A stretch of DNA of 64,000 nt from Cytophagaceae bacterium (GTDB taxonomy: Bacteria; Bacteroidota; Bacteroidia; Cytophagales; Spirosomataceae): positions 62,001 to 126,000 of the forward strand of contig JAIXOL010000042.1 in NCBI GenBank assembly GCA_027486845.1, written 5' to 3'. Under the pieces are notes generated by a model. That model searched no databases and was not told the DNA's origin. It saw only the letters and a list, made by a program, of their open reading frames with translations. The position numbers and the translations under genes are program-made. Shown in pieces: positions 37,546-45,882 of this stretch (the first letter of the stretch is position 1; every line of letters begins with the position of its first letter).

Positions 37546-37576
37546 GTCGTGCCACATTGCGGAAATGTGGCACGAC
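37546..37576 (-). terminator. Hairpin after the UDP-xylose synthase gene
   Basis: A perfect 13-bp stem (GTCGTGCCACATT, 37546-37558 with 37564-37576) and a 5-nt loop, 18 nt after the stop at 37594. The downstream T-run is interrupted (TGTTTATAAACG), so it may act as a stabilising 3' hairpin or a weak terminator. Confidence 0.6.
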
Positions 37577-37593
37577 AAAAAACTAATATATAT

Positions 37594-38574
37594 TTACTTC
37601 TTATCAAACTCACGGTGGGCAACTTCATCAAAAAGTCTTTCTCTTGGTAAACTCTTGAAATATTCGTAAGTAATTTTCAAACCTTCCGCACGATTTATTT
37701 TTGGTTCCCAACCTAATATTTCTCTGGCTTTAGTTATATCTGGTTGGCGTTGCTTAGGGTCATCTTTCGGTAATGGTCTATGAACAATTTTCTGATCTGT
37801 TCCTGTCAATTTAATGATTTCCTCAGCAAATTCATTCATCGTAATTTCTGATGGGTTTCCAATATTTACTGGATAAGCATAATCAGATAATAATAAACGA
37901 TAAATACCTTCTACCAAATCATCAACGTAACAAAACGAACGAGTTTGAGTGCCATCACCAAAGATTGTTAGGTCTTCACCACGCAAGGCTTGACCGATGA
38001 ATGCAGGCAATACACGTCCGTCGTTTAGTCGCATTCTTGGGCCGTAGGTATTAAAGATACGCACGATGCGTGTTTCCACACCGTGGTAAGTATGGTAAGC
38101 CATTGTCATGGCTTCTTGAAAACGCTTGGCTTCGTCATATACACCACGAGGTCCAACTGGATTTACGTGTCCCCAATACTCTTCCGTTTGTGGGTGAACC
38201 AATGGGTCGCCGTAAACTTCTGATGTTGAGGCAATGATTACTCTTGCTTTTTTTACACGAGCCAAACCAAGGCAGTTATGAATTCCGAGTGAACCAACTT
38301 TCAAGGTTTGAATCGGAATCTTCAAATAGTCAATTGGACTTGCTGGTGAAGCAAAGTGTAAAATATAGTCAAGTTCACCCGGAACGTGAATAAATTTACT
38401 CACATCATGGTGATAAAACTCAAAATTTGGATGTTTGAACAAATGCTCAATATTGCGTAAATCTCCTGTGATGAGGTTATCCATTGCAATTACATAATGC
38501 CCTTCTTTGATAAATCTATCGCAAAGGTGCGAACCCAAAAAACCCGCACCACCTGTTATTAATACTCTTTTCAT
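37594..38574 (-). CDS. UDP-glucuronate decarboxylase (UDP-xylose synthase)
   Basis: The enzyme turns UDP-glucuronate into UDP-xylose with bound NAD. The 326-aa SDR-type protein has the [13 protein letters not shown] motif (8-17), the [14 protein letters not shown] substrate block, the catalytic Y-x-x-x-K in [12 protein letters not shown], and the arginine-rich [19 protein letters not shown] typical of UXS. The upstream gene on the same strand makes UDP-glucuronate, so the two form a two-step route from UDP-glucose to UDP-xylose for surface polysaccharide. Confidence 0.93.
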   Translation of the reverse strand: MKRVLITGGAGFLGSHLCDRFIKEGHYVIAMDNLITGDLRNIEHLFKHPNFEFYHHDVSKFIHVPGELDYILHFASPASPIDYLKIPIQTLKVGSLGIHNCLGLARVKKARVIIASTSEVYGDPLVHPQTEEYWGHVNPVGPRGVYDEAKRFQEAMTMAYHTYHGVETRIVRIFNTYGPRMRLNDGRVLPAFIGQALRGEDLTIFGDGTQTRSFCYVDDLVEGIYRLLLSDYAYPVNIGNPSEITMNEFAEEIIKLTGTDQKIVHRPLPKDDPKQRQPDITKAREILGWEPKINRAEGLKITYEYFKSLPRERLFDEVAHREFDKK

Positions 38575-38577
38575 ATA

Positions 38578-38599
38578 CCCCCAACCCCCTAAAGGGGAG
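38578..38599. repeat. CCCCTAAAGGGG-type intergenic repeat
   Basis: CCCCCAACCCCCTAAAGGGG... lies just before the UXS ATG. The core CCCC-TAAA-GGGG is palindromic and of a kind scattered through Bacteroidota genomes. A diverged relative lies in front of ugd at 40010. Confidence 0.6.
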
Positions 38600-38688
38600 A
38601 TTTTGTTTTATGTTTTATGAAATTTTATCTAACGCTTGTCACCTTCATCCTTTTTAGGGATTAGGGCTGCCACCGTTGCGAGTGTTTT

Positions 38689-39999
38689 TTATTTCACTGT
38701 TTCTCTACCAACTGAGAAGTAGGTGTAACCCAATTCACGCATATCTTTTAATTCATAAAGATTACGACCATCAAAGATAACTTTGTTTTTCAATGCAGCT
38801 TCCATTTTATCGAAATCTGGCGTACGGAATTCTGGCCATTCGGTCATAATCATCAAAGCATCTGCCCCTTCGATGGCTTCGTAAGGCGTTTTGGCATATT
38901 TTACTTTTTTGCCAACTACACCACGTACGTTCTCCATTGCTTCTGGGTCATAAACTACCACTTTTGCACCTGCTTTACGCAATTCTTTGATATTGTATAA
39001 AGCTGGAGCTTCACGAATATCGTCAGTGTGAGGTTTGAATGCTAGTCCCCAAAGAGCAATCGTTTTACCTTTCAAATCACCATCAAAATGAGCTTTGATG
39101 TGCGGCATCATTTTGGTTTTTTGTTTTTCGTTTACTTTCATTACTGATTTCAAAATTTTGAAATCATAATCAAATTCAGTAGCAGTCTTTTCTAAAGCTT
39201 GAACATCTTTAGGAAAACAACTTCCACCGTAGCCAATTCCTGCAAATAAGAAACGCTTGCCAATACGACTATCAGTACCGATACCTTTACGAATTGCATC
39301 AACATCAGCACCCGCTTTTTCGCAAAGATTGGCGATTTCGTTCATAAACGTAATCTTCATTGCCAGAAACGCATTCGCTGCATATTTAGTCATTTCGGCC
39401 GAACGCTCATCCATAAAGATAATCGGATTACCTTGACGCACTAACGGTGCATATAATTTCTCCATTAGTTTTTTCGCTGTTTCAGAAGTTGTACCGATAA
39501 CTACACGGTCAGGCTTCATGAAGTCTTCGACGGCAACACCTTCACGCAAAAACTCAGGATTTGACACCACATCAAACTCAACTTTTGCACCTTTTGCCAC
39601 ACGCTCTTGTACTTTTTGAGCTGTTCCGACTGGTACTGTGCTTTTATCAATAATCACAACGTAGTTTTCGAGTAATGGGCCAAGGTCATTGGCTACTCCC
39701 AAAATATATTTCAAATCGGCCGAGCCGTCTTCACCCGGAGGAGTCGGCAATGCCAAGAAAATTACTTGTGCATCTTTTATACCTTCAGCTAAATTGGTTG
39801 TAAATTTCAAACGACCTTCTTTAGTATTACGATCGAAAATCACATCTAAACCAGGCTCATAGATGGTTAATTTCCCTTTGCGAAGTTTTTCAACTTTACG
39901 CTCATCAATATCTACACAAGTAACTTGGTTACCTGTTTCAGCAAAACAAGTTCCTGTTACGAGTCCTACATATCCTGTTCCTACTACTGCTATTTTCAT
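38689..39999 (-). CDS. ugd: UDP-glucose 6-dehydrogenase
   Basis: Ugd oxidises UDP-glucose to UDP-glucuronate with two NAD. The 436-aa protein begins MKIAVVGTGYVGLVTGTCFAE, has the central KSTVPVGTAQ motif, the catalytic Cys in GIGYGGSCFPKD (about 250-261) and the C-terminal LWGLAFKPHTDDIREAPA. It lies 114 bp upstream of the UXS gene on the same strand, separated by a repeat, and feeds that enzyme. Confidence 0.95.
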   Translation of the reverse strand: MKIAVVGTGYVGLVTGTCFAETGNQVTCVDIDERKVEKLRKGKLTIYEPGLDVIFDRNTKEGRLKFTTNLAEGIKDAQVIFLALPTPPGEDGSADLKYILGVANDLGPLLENYVVIIDKSTVPVGTAQKVQERVAKGAKVEFDVVSNPEFLREGVAVEDFMKPDRVVIGTTSETAKKLMEKLYAPLVRQGNPIIFMDERSAEMTKYAANAFLAMKITFMNEIANLCEKAGADVDAIRKGIGTDSRIGKRFLFAGIGYGGSCFPKDVQALEKTATEFDYDFKILKSVMKVNEKQKTKMMPHIKAHFDGDLKGKTIALWGLAFKPHTDDIREAPALYNIKELRKAGAKVVVYDPEAMENVRGVVGKKVKYAKTPYEAIEGADALMIMTEWPEFRTPDFDKMEAALKNKVIFDGRNLYELKDMRELGYTYFSVGRETVK

Positions 40000-40009
40000 A
40001 TTTTCAAAT

Positions 40010-40036
40010 CAACCTCTAGCCCCTACAGAGGAGTTG
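40010..40036. repeat. Diverged short palindromic repeat before ugd
   Basis: CAACCTCTAGCCCCTACAGAGGAGTTG: an imperfect dyad 10 nt upstream of the ugd ATG, related in form to the repeat at 38578. Confidence 0.45.
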
Positions 40037-40114
40037 TTTTTAAAACTTGTTTCATCTGACTGAGGCATTTTTCAGATTATAGTTTTGTATTATTTGGTAT
40101 TTAGTTTAACCGCA

Positions 40115-40122
40115 CAAATGTA
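40115..40122 (-). promoter_or_regulatory. Possible ugd -7 promoter element
   Basis: TACATTTG on the minus strand, 116 nt before the ugd ATG, with TTTG 16 nt further upstream (40139-40142). The spacing is a little shorter than usual. Confidence 0.4.
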
Positions 40123-40178
40123 TAACTTTTTTTAGAAACAAAAGTTTTATTTAAACAAAAAAATTAAAATAATTTTTC

Positions 40179-40218
40179 AAAAAAAAGGACTTAATGGATA
40201 CTTTACTTCTTTAAGTCC
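40179..40218 (-). terminator. Minus-strand terminator-like hairpin with no gene before it
   Basis: GGACTTAA (40187-40194) pairs with TTAAGTCC (40211-40218); on the minus strand a run of eight T follows the stem. No minus-strand gene precedes it within the 235 bp back to the divergent gene start. Confidence 0.5.
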
Positions 40219-40453
40219 ACATTTTAGGTATCTAAATTTTATTTTCAAAATTTAGCAAAATCACAATATATAGTAAAAAATAAAGATTCAATAGCTAGAT
40301 TATCATTGGTTTTAAAAAAAACCAACAACAATAATTTCGATAATTTATCGCTTTTTATGGAATTTTCATTCGTATATACTTGCATAGACAAATGATTCTT
40401 TCGTAAATTCACCAATTAAATTTAATTGTCAACCCTAAACAGAACATCTTACA

Positions 40454-41098
40454 TTGAATAGAAGAGATGCCATGCAAAGAGTAGCCTACCTGATGGGAGG
40501 TGCTTTGTCTGCCCCAACAATGATTGCGATGCTCGAAGGCTGCAAGTCTAATACTGCAACCGAAGCCGCAAACTCTTTTGCTTTATCAACCGACTATAAA
40601 GGCTTGGTTGCCGAAATTGCCGAAATCATTATTCCGAAAACAACAACTCCAGGTGCTAAAGAGGCAGGTGTTGGCCCGTTTGTAGAAATGATGTTGAAGG
40701 ATTGCTACAAACCTTCGCAACAAGAACACTTTGTGAAAGGTCTTGATGCACTCGAAGAAGAATCAAAAAAAGCCAACGGTGGCAAAAAATTCTTGGAAAG
40801 CACATCGGCTCAACAGACTGCTCTTTTGAAGAAATTCGAAATGATGTCGAACGAAGAAGCAAAGAAAATCGAAACTGCAAAAAAAGTACTCGATGCCGAA
40901 ACAGGTCTTGCAAAAGAAAACAAAGGCAAAGTAGAAACACCTCCAACACCATTTTTCAAGTTAATGAAAGAATTGACTCTTTTGGGTTACTTTACTTCGG
41001 AAATAGGCTGTAAACAAGCATTGGCTTATGTTGAAGTACCGGGTAAATACGAAGGTTGTGTAAAAATGACTCCTGGGCAAAAAGCGTGGGCATTGTAG
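40454..41098 (+). CDS. Gluconate 2-dehydrogenase subunit 3 family protein (TTG start)
   Basis: The 214-aa protein is the small partner of a membrane-associated flavin (GMC) sugar dehydrogenase encoded next. It begins MNRRDAMQRVAYLMGGALSA, a Tat-like signal normal for the family, followed by a lipoprotein-like Cys in LEGCKS. The family core is IAEIIIPKTTTPGAKEAGVGPFVEMMLKDCY and the C-terminal LGYFTSEIGCKQALAY. The start codon is TTG; no ATG would keep the signal, as the next one (40472) cuts into the twin-arginine region. Exported by Tat together with its cofactor-loaded partner, by analogy. Confidence 0.88.
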   Translation: MNRRDAMQRVAYLMGGALSAPTMIAMLEGCKSNTATEAANSFALSTDYKGLVAEIAEIIIPKTTTPGAKEAGVGPFVEMMLKDCYKPSQQEHFVKGLDALEEESKKANGGKKFLESTSAQQTALLKKFEMMSNEEAKKIETAKKVLDAETGLAKENKGKVETPPTPFFKLMKELTLLGYFTSEIGCKQALAYVEVPGKYEGCVKMTPGQKAWAL

Positions 41099-41102
41099 TG
41101 GG

Positions 41103-41165
41103 GCTTTAGGCAGTAAACAACAGGCTTTATGCTATTATAAAAAATATTCATTTTATGCCTAAAGC
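41103..41165. repeat. Palindromic element inside the dehydrogenase operon
   Basis: GCTTTAGGCA (41103-41112) and TGCCTAAAGC (41156-41165) form a perfect 10-bp inverted repeat, with related GGCTTTATGC and GCTTAAAGCAT units nearby. It fills the 102-bp gap between the two co-oriented genes and looks like a dispersed repeat. Confidence 0.6.
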
Positions 41166-41200
41166 ATATCGCTTAAAGCATACAGCAATCAATAATCAAA

Positions 41201-42925
41201 ATGAACATTCAAGGTAAAGAAAAAGAAAAAATGACTTACGACGCCATCGTTGTTGGTTCAGGAATATCAGGCGGCTGGGCTGCCAAAGAATTATGTGAAA
41301 AAGGCTTAAAAGTGTTGATGATTGAGCGTGGACGTGACATTAAGCACGTAGAAGGATATGATACTGCGATGAAAAATCCTTGGGATTTTCCTCACCGTGG
41401 CAACATGGACAGCATGGCAAGAGAGCAATATTGGGCGAGCGTTCGTACGGGCTATACTGGCCGTGAAGAACACCGACATATGTTTGAAAATGACAAAGAA
41501 AATCCATATTTAGAGAAAAAAGACCGTGGTTTCGACTGGATTCGTGGTTATCATGTGGGTGGTCGTTCATTGATGTGGGGTCGTCAAAGCTATCGCTGGA
41601 ACGAGCGTGATTTCATGGCAAACCTTGAAGACGGACATGGCGTTGATTGGCCGATTCGCTACAAAGATTTAGCTCCTTGGTATAGCTACGTTGAGAATTT
41701 CATCGGTGTAAGTGGTACTAAAGATGGTTTGGATGTATTGCCAGATGGTGATTTTCAACCCGGAATGGAAATGAACTGCGTTGAGAAAGAATTTAAAGCA
41801 AGAACGGCAAAGAAATTTGGTGGTCGTGCCGTAACAATCGGACGAACGGCTCACTTGACCGCTCCGACTAAAATACAAACTGATTTAGGTCGAGCTTCTT
41901 GCCAATTCCGTAATGCTTGTATGCGTGGTTGCCCTTACGGTGGTTATTTTAGCACACAATCGGGTACTTTACCAGCTGCCAATAAAACTGGCAATTTGAC
42001 GCTTACAACCGACAAAATTGTTCACCAAGTAATTTTTGATGACGAAAAAGGCAAAGCTGTTGGTGTAAAAGCCATTGACCAAAATACAAAAGAAGAATAC
42101 GAATATTTTGCAAAAATTATATTCTTGAATGCATCTGCCATTAATTCAACTTGGATTATGATGCAGTCGAAATCGAAAACCCACGCAAACGGTTTAGGCA
42201 ATGATTCTGATCAATTGGGCAGAAATATCATGGATCATCATTTGGCGGTAGGTGCTTCGGGAACTTTTGAGGGTATGGAAGATATGTACTACTATGGTCG
42301 TCGTGCCAATGGTATTTATGTGCCTCGTTTTGCAAACTGGGGTAGCGATAAAAAACGTGATTTCGTGCGTGGATTTGGCTATCAAGGTGGTGCAAGCCGT
42401 GCAAGTTGGAGCCGTGGCGGCCAAATGGACGGTTTCGGAGCGGACTTTAAAGAAGAAATGACTCAATTAGGACCTTGGTCGTTTAATATTGGTGGCTTTG
42501 GAGAAACATTGCCAGATGCTAACAACCGCTTTACGCTTTCTGACCAAAAAGACAAGTGGGGCTTACCTGTTGTTCAGTTTGATGCAGGTTGGGGTGAAAA
42601 TGCCTTGAAAATGCGTGTAGCGATGATGAACGAAGCCGCCGAAATGCTTGATGCTGCCGGAATGAAAAACATCAATACCTACGATGACCGTAGTAAAAAC
42701 CCAGGTATCGGTATTCACGAAATGGGAACAGCCCGGATGGGACGTGACGCTAAAACTTCGGTTTTGAATGGCAATAACCAAGTTTGGGGAGCAAGTAATG
42801 TATTTGTAACTGACGGTGCAGCTATGACTTCGGCCTCTTGCGTAAACCCATCTCTTACGTATATGGCTCTTACGGCTCGTGCAGCAGATTTCGCTGTGAG
42901 TGAGTTGAAGAAAATGAATTTATAG
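41201..42925 (+). CDS. GMC-family FAD oxidoreductase (sugar dehydrogenase large subunit)
   Basis: The 574-aa flavoprotein has the N-terminal FAD motif AIVVGSGISGGWAAKEL (about 14-30), the GMC block GGRSLMWGRQSYRWNERDF, a Cys cluster CQFRN-ACMRGCPYGGY, the active-site region near GIHEMGTARMG, and the closing NPSLTYMALTARAAD. Together with the subunit-3 protein before it, it forms a sugar or glycoside dehydrogenase; in Bacteroidota such pairs can make 3-keto sugars, which fits the Gfo/Idh/MocA and TIM-barrel genes at 18-26 kb. It has no signal of its own and would be exported with its partner. Confidence 0.9.
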   Translation: MNIQGKEKEKMTYDAIVVGSGISGGWAAKELCEKGLKVLMIERGRDIKHVEGYDTAMKNPWDFPHRGNMDSMAREQYWASVRTGYTGREEHRHMFENDKENPYLEKKDRGFDWIRGYHVGGRSLMWGRQSYRWNERDFMANLEDGHGVDWPIRYKDLAPWYSYVENFIGVSGTKDGLDVLPDGDFQPGMEMNCVEKEFKARTAKKFGGRAVTIGRTAHLTAPTKIQTDLGRASCQFRNACMRGCPYGGYFSTQSGTLPAANKTGNLTLTTDKIVHQVIFDDEKGKAVGVKAIDQNTKEEYEYFAKIIFLNASAINSTWIMMQSKSKTHANGLGNDSDQLGRNIMDHHLAVGASGTFEGMEDMYYYGRRANGIYVPRFANWGSDKKRDFVRGFGYQGGASRASWSRGGQMDGFGADFKEEMTQLGPWSFNIGGFGETLPDANNRFTLSDQKDKWGLPVVQFDAGWGENALKMRVAMMNEAAEMLDAAGMKNINTYDDRSKNPGIGIHEMGTARMGRDAKTSVLNGNNQVWGASNVFVTDGAAMTSASCVNPSLTYMALTARAADFAVSELKKMNL

Positions 42926-42955
42926 TTTTAAGTCTTCAATCGATGGATGACGATA

Positions 42956-43001
42956 ATATGAAAACAGCGAATCTACAATTGTGGATTCGCTGTTTTCATA
43001 T
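42956..43001. terminator. Terminator after the GMC gene
   Basis: A perfect 18-bp stem (42956-42973 with 42984-43001, beginning ATATGAAAACAGCGAATC) lies 31 nt after the stop. It marks the end of ordinary chromosome before the cassette array. Confidence 0.8.
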
Positions 43002-43138
43002 GGCTAAAATATTTTTACAAAAAATGTTGGTAAAAATATTGTACGACAAAAATAATACAACGAAATCTTAGTTTAATACTAAACAATACAAAAAGTACGA
43101 CAAAACTTTCGTATATTAGAGAGTTAGCAAACATTTTG

Positions 43139-43297
43139 CTAAACATACTTTTCACATTCAACACATATTAATCTATCGCCTTTTTTGTTCCACTTATGAC
43201 CATATTCGTGTTCACACTTGCAAAACGATTTGCTAACACCTGATTTACGCAAGCGTGGCTTCTGTGGTTTATTGATCATTTGTTCTTTATTTGACAT
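43139..43297 (-). CDS. 52-aa zinc-ribbon-like protein, reversed in its cassette
   Basis: The minus-strand frame from ATG 43297 encodes 52 residues: a Lys/Arg-rich N terminus (about 1-24), then C26-K-C28-E-H, H34, and C45-V-E-C48 near the C terminus, a treble-clef or ribbon-like metal site. I recognise no named family. The frame overlaps the left arm of the palindromic site at 43231-43362, so it reads against the direction of all other cassette genes. The patterned Cys/His support a real gene; its small size keeps this tentative. Confidence 0.55.
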   Translation of the reverse strand: MSNKEQMINKPQKPRLRKSGVSKSFCKCEHEYGHKWNKKGDRLICVECEKYV

Positions 43298-43362
43298 TTG
43301 TATTTAATTTAAACATTAGTAATTCTATTTCCCCACCTGCGTAAAGCAGTCGGACGTTAGCA
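43231..43362. repeat. attC-like recombination site A
   Basis: 132 bp from left core TGCTAAC (43231-43237) to right core GTTAGCA (43356-43362). The arms share TTTACGC...GTGG in inverted form. The left core with flank (TTTGCTAAC) is the complement of GTTAGCAAA at 43123-43131, the possible left edge of the array. The right core is matched by the left core of site B, 2.5 kb away. Confidence 0.7.
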
Positions 43363-43411
43363 GAAAGCTGAGAAAACCGAAATATCATCAAAAAAGAGAA
43401 TTAGTATAGAA

Positions 43412-43438
43412 TAATCCTTAATTAGTCTTAAAGGATTA
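43412..43438. promoter_or_regulatory. Candidate operator upstream of the SDR/AraC unit
   Basis: TAATCCTT (43412-43419) and AAGGATTA (43431-43438) form a perfect 8-bp dyad, overlapping ATTAGT-type repeats at 43421, 43435 and about 43447. It lies 57 nt before the first gene, a fitting place for the AraC-type protein encoded third in the unit. Confidence 0.4.
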
Positions 43439-43494
43439 GTAGCATTTAGTCTCAACTTTGCATCATAATTTTTTAAACAACTAAAATAAAAATA

Positions 43495-44307
43495 ATGAGC
43501 AAAGTAATTTTAATCACTGGAGCATCTTCTGGAATGGGCAAAGAAACCGCCTTGAAATTAATTAAAGAAGGACACAAAGTCTATCCTGTTGCTAGAAGAA
43601 TAGAAAACATGAAAGATCTTGAACAAATCGGAGCATTTCCAATTCAAATGGATGTTACCAATGAAACCGATATTCAAAACGTAATAGATATAATTATTCA
43701 AAAAGAAGGTAAAATTGATGTGCTTTGGAATAATGCAGGATATGCTTTATACGGGTCTGTTGAGGAAACGCCAATAGCAGAAGCGAGAAGGCAGTTTGAA
43801 GTAAATCTATTTGGGCTCGCAAGCCTTACTCAAAAGGTAATTCCTCATATGCGAAAATCAAAGAAAGGTTTAATCATCAATACCTCATCGGTTGGTGGTA
43901 GAATTTATACTCCACTCGGTGCTTGGTATCATGCAACAAAACATGCTCTGGAGGGTTGGAGCGATTGTTTACGCTTGGAATTAAAACCATTTAATATTGA
44001 TGTAGTCATTTTACAACCCGGGGCAATTGCTACTGAATTAGCCGAAGTAGGAAAAAATCCCCTTATTGCTATATCTGGCAACGGTCCGTATAAAAAGCTT
44101 ACAAACGATATAGTACAACTAACCGAAAAATTTTACAGCAGAAGTGATCATTCTTTAGTAATAGCAGACGCTATTTCTAAAATCATTCTTGCTAAAAAGC
44201 CAAAAACAAGATACAAAGTAGGTAAGTTGTCAAGTACTTCAATTTTCTTACGTAATAACATGGGCGATAGGATTTTCGATAAAATTGTAATGAGCCAGTT
44301 AAAATGA
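43495..44307 (+). CDS. Short-chain dehydrogenase/reductase (cassette 1)
   Basis: A 270-aa SDR with the cofactor motif ITGASSGMGKETA (6-18), the NNAGYALYG motif (about 82-90), the catalytic Ser in INTSSVGGRIYTP and Y-x-x-x-K in WYHATKHALEG. A long C-terminal extension (KKPKTRYKVGKLSSTSIFLRN) is typical of SDRs that act on larger lipid or ketone substrates. It overlaps the next gene by 4 nt and leads a three-gene unit with its own AraC regulator, all inside one cassette bounded by sites A and B. Confidence 0.9.
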   Translation: MSKVILITGASSGMGKETALKLIKEGHKVYPVARRIENMKDLEQIGAFPIQMDVTNETDIQNVIDIIIQKEGKIDVLWNNAGYALYGSVEETPIAEARRQFEVNLFGLASLTQKVIPHMRKSKKGLIINTSSVGGRIYTPLGAWYHATKHALEGWSDCLRLELKPFNIDVVILQPGAIATELAEVGKNPLIAISGNGPYKKLTNDIVQLTEKFYSRSDHSLVIADAISKIILAKKPKTRYKVGKLSSTSIFLRNNMGDRIFDKIVMSQLK

Positions 44308-44951
44308 AAATTTTAATAGCCGGTAGCACTGGTATGATAGGTAAATTGATTTTAGAGCATTGTCTAAACTCAATTGAGGTATACGAAGTAAGAAGTTTGG
44401 TTCGCAAACCTTCGATTACAAAACATGTGAAGCTAAAAGAAATTGTAATTGAAAATTTTGAAAATTACTCAAAACATATCGATTTGTTCAAAGAAATTGA
44501 TGTTGCATTTTTTTGTATTGGCGTTTATACAGGTCAAGTGCCAGATGCAATATTTAAATTAATCACCGTAAATTATGCCGCTGAATTTGCTAATGCTTTA
44601 AAACGTGAAAGCCCAAAAGCCACTTTATGCCTGTTGAGTGGAATGGGTGCAGATAGAACAGAAAAAAGCAGAACCCCTTTTGCAAAATATAAAGGAATGG
44701 CTGAAAATCAAATTTCAGCACTGAATTTGAAATTTTACACTTTTAGACCTGGTTATATTTATCCCGTTGAACCAAGAAAAGAACCAAATATAGGGTATCA
44801 ATTTTTTAGATTCATATATCCTTTTACCAAATATCTAGGAAAAGGTGCAAGTATAAAATCAACGGAATTAGCTGCAGCAATTTTCAAAGTGGGGCTAAAT
44901 GGTGCTGAAACTGAAATTTTGGAGAATCGAGAGATCTTCAAGTATTTATAA
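44304..44951 (+). CDS. NAD(P)-binding Rossmann protein (atypical SDR)
   Basis: The 215-aa protein starts with MKILIAGSTGMIGKLILEH, a GxxGxxG Rossmann motif, and has the NADB_Rossmann/NmrA-like features VAFFCIGVYTGQVPDAIF, VNYAAEFANALKRESPKATLCLLSGMGAD and a late FYTFRPGYIYPV. It lacks the Y-x-x-x-K of classical SDRs. Start and stop codons are interlocked with the SDR upstream (ATGA). It probably works with that SDR as a sensor or second oxidoreductase; substrate unknown. Confidence 0.85.
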   Translation: MKILIAGSTGMIGKLILEHCLNSIEVYEVRSLVRKPSITKHVKLKEIVIENFENYSKHIDLFKEIDVAFFCIGVYTGQVPDAIFKLITVNYAAEFANALKRESPKATLCLLSGMGADRTEKSRTPFAKYKGMAENQISALNLKFYTFRPGYIYPVEPRKEPNIGYQFFRFIYPFTKYLGKGASIKSTELAAAIFKVGLNGAETEILENREIFKYL

Positions 44952-44961
44952 AAAAACCAAG

Positions 44962-45873
44962 ATGGAAAATAGTATAAGATTAGAAAGCATAAGTCAATTA
45001 AATGACTTGTTTCAACAAGATGCTCTAAAGCATCCTTTGATTTCGGTAGTTGATTTTTCCAAACTGGAGAAACATGAAATGGTGGAAGAAGTAAAGTTGA
45101 CTTGCGGATTTTATTCCCTCATGTTCAAAAACCATTGTGCCAATAGATTGCGATATGGTAAAGAATACTATGATTTTCAGGAAGGAACTTTAATATGTAT
45201 TGCACCTAACCAAATTATAACAATTGAAAATGATGATAGCTCAACAGAGGATATAGTGGGTTGGGGTTTGTTTTTTCATCCTGATTTAATTCGAGGTTCT
45301 TCGTTGGGTAATAAAATGAATCAATATACGTTTTTTTCTTATGAAGTAAATGAAGCATTGCATCTGTCGGATAAAGAAAAACAAACCCTACTGGATTGTG
45401 TGAATAAATTAGAAAATGAATTAACTGAAAATATTGATAAACACAGTCAAACCCTTATCACATCAAATATTGAATTACTATTAAATTATTGTGCTCGATA
45501 TTATGACAGACAATTTATTACAAGAAAAAAGGCAAATACCGATTTGCTTGTTAGATTTGAAAATAGTTTAACTAGCTATTTTACTTCTTCCGAACTACAA
45601 AACAAAGGTTTGCCAAGTGTTAAATATTTTGCAGAGCAGCTATTTCTATCACCCAATTATTTAAGTGATTTATTGAAAAAAGAAACTGGAAAAAATGCAC
45701 AAGACCACATTCATTATTACCTTATTGAAGAAGCCAAAAATAATTTATTGAACACGAATGACTCTGTAAATGAGATTGCTTATAAACTTGGTTTCGAATA
45801 TCCTCAATATTTCAGTAAATTATTCAAATCAAAAACTGGAATGACGGCAGTAGAATATCGCAACATGAATTAA
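44962..45873 (+). CDS. AraC-family transcriptional regulator
   Basis: The 303-aa protein has an N-terminal cupin-like sensing domain (YGKEYYDFQEGTLICIAPNQIITIEN near 65-90) and two C-terminal HTH motifs (LPSVKYFAEQLFLSPNYLSDLLKKETGKNAQDHIHYYLIEEAKNNL, then SVNEIAYKLGFEYPQYFSKLFKSKTGMTAVEYR). This layout is usual for AraC regulators divergent from or co-transcribed with SDR genes. I set the start at ATG 44962, 10 nt after the previous stop. It closes cassette 1, ending 9 nt before site B. Confidence 0.9.
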   Translation: MENSIRLESISQLNDLFQQDALKHPLISVVDFSKLEKHEMVEEVKLTCGFYSLMFKNHCANRLRYGKEYYDFQEGTLICIAPNQIITIENDDSSTEDIVGWGLFFHPDLIRGSSLGNKMNQYTFFSYEVNEALHLSDKEKQTLLDCVNKLENELTENIDKHSQTLITSNIELLLNYCARYYDRQFITRKKANTDLLVRFENSLTSYFTSSELQNKGLPSVKYFAEQLFLSPNYLSDLLKKETGKNAQDHIHYYLIEEAKNNLLNTNDSVNEIAYKLGFEYPQYFSKLFKSKTGMTAVEYRNMN

Positions 45874-45882
45874 AAAGCCTTC

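Larger units (their letters stand above)
40000..40453. other. Regulatory gap between ugd and the oxidoreductase pair
   Basis: This 454-bp divergent region has no convincing gene. It contains a CAACCTCT/AGAGGAGTTG repeat (40010-40036), a possible ugd -7 element (40115-40122), a minus-strand terminator-like hairpin (40179-40218) and a TTGGTTTT/AAAACCAA hairpin near 40306-40325. The promoter for the TTG-started gene at 40454 must lie here. Confidence 0.55.

Noticed and set aside
40306..40325. TTGGTTTT/AAAACCAA hairpin as a terminator
   Set aside because: The stem is almost only A and T and no transcript is known to end here; too weak to call.
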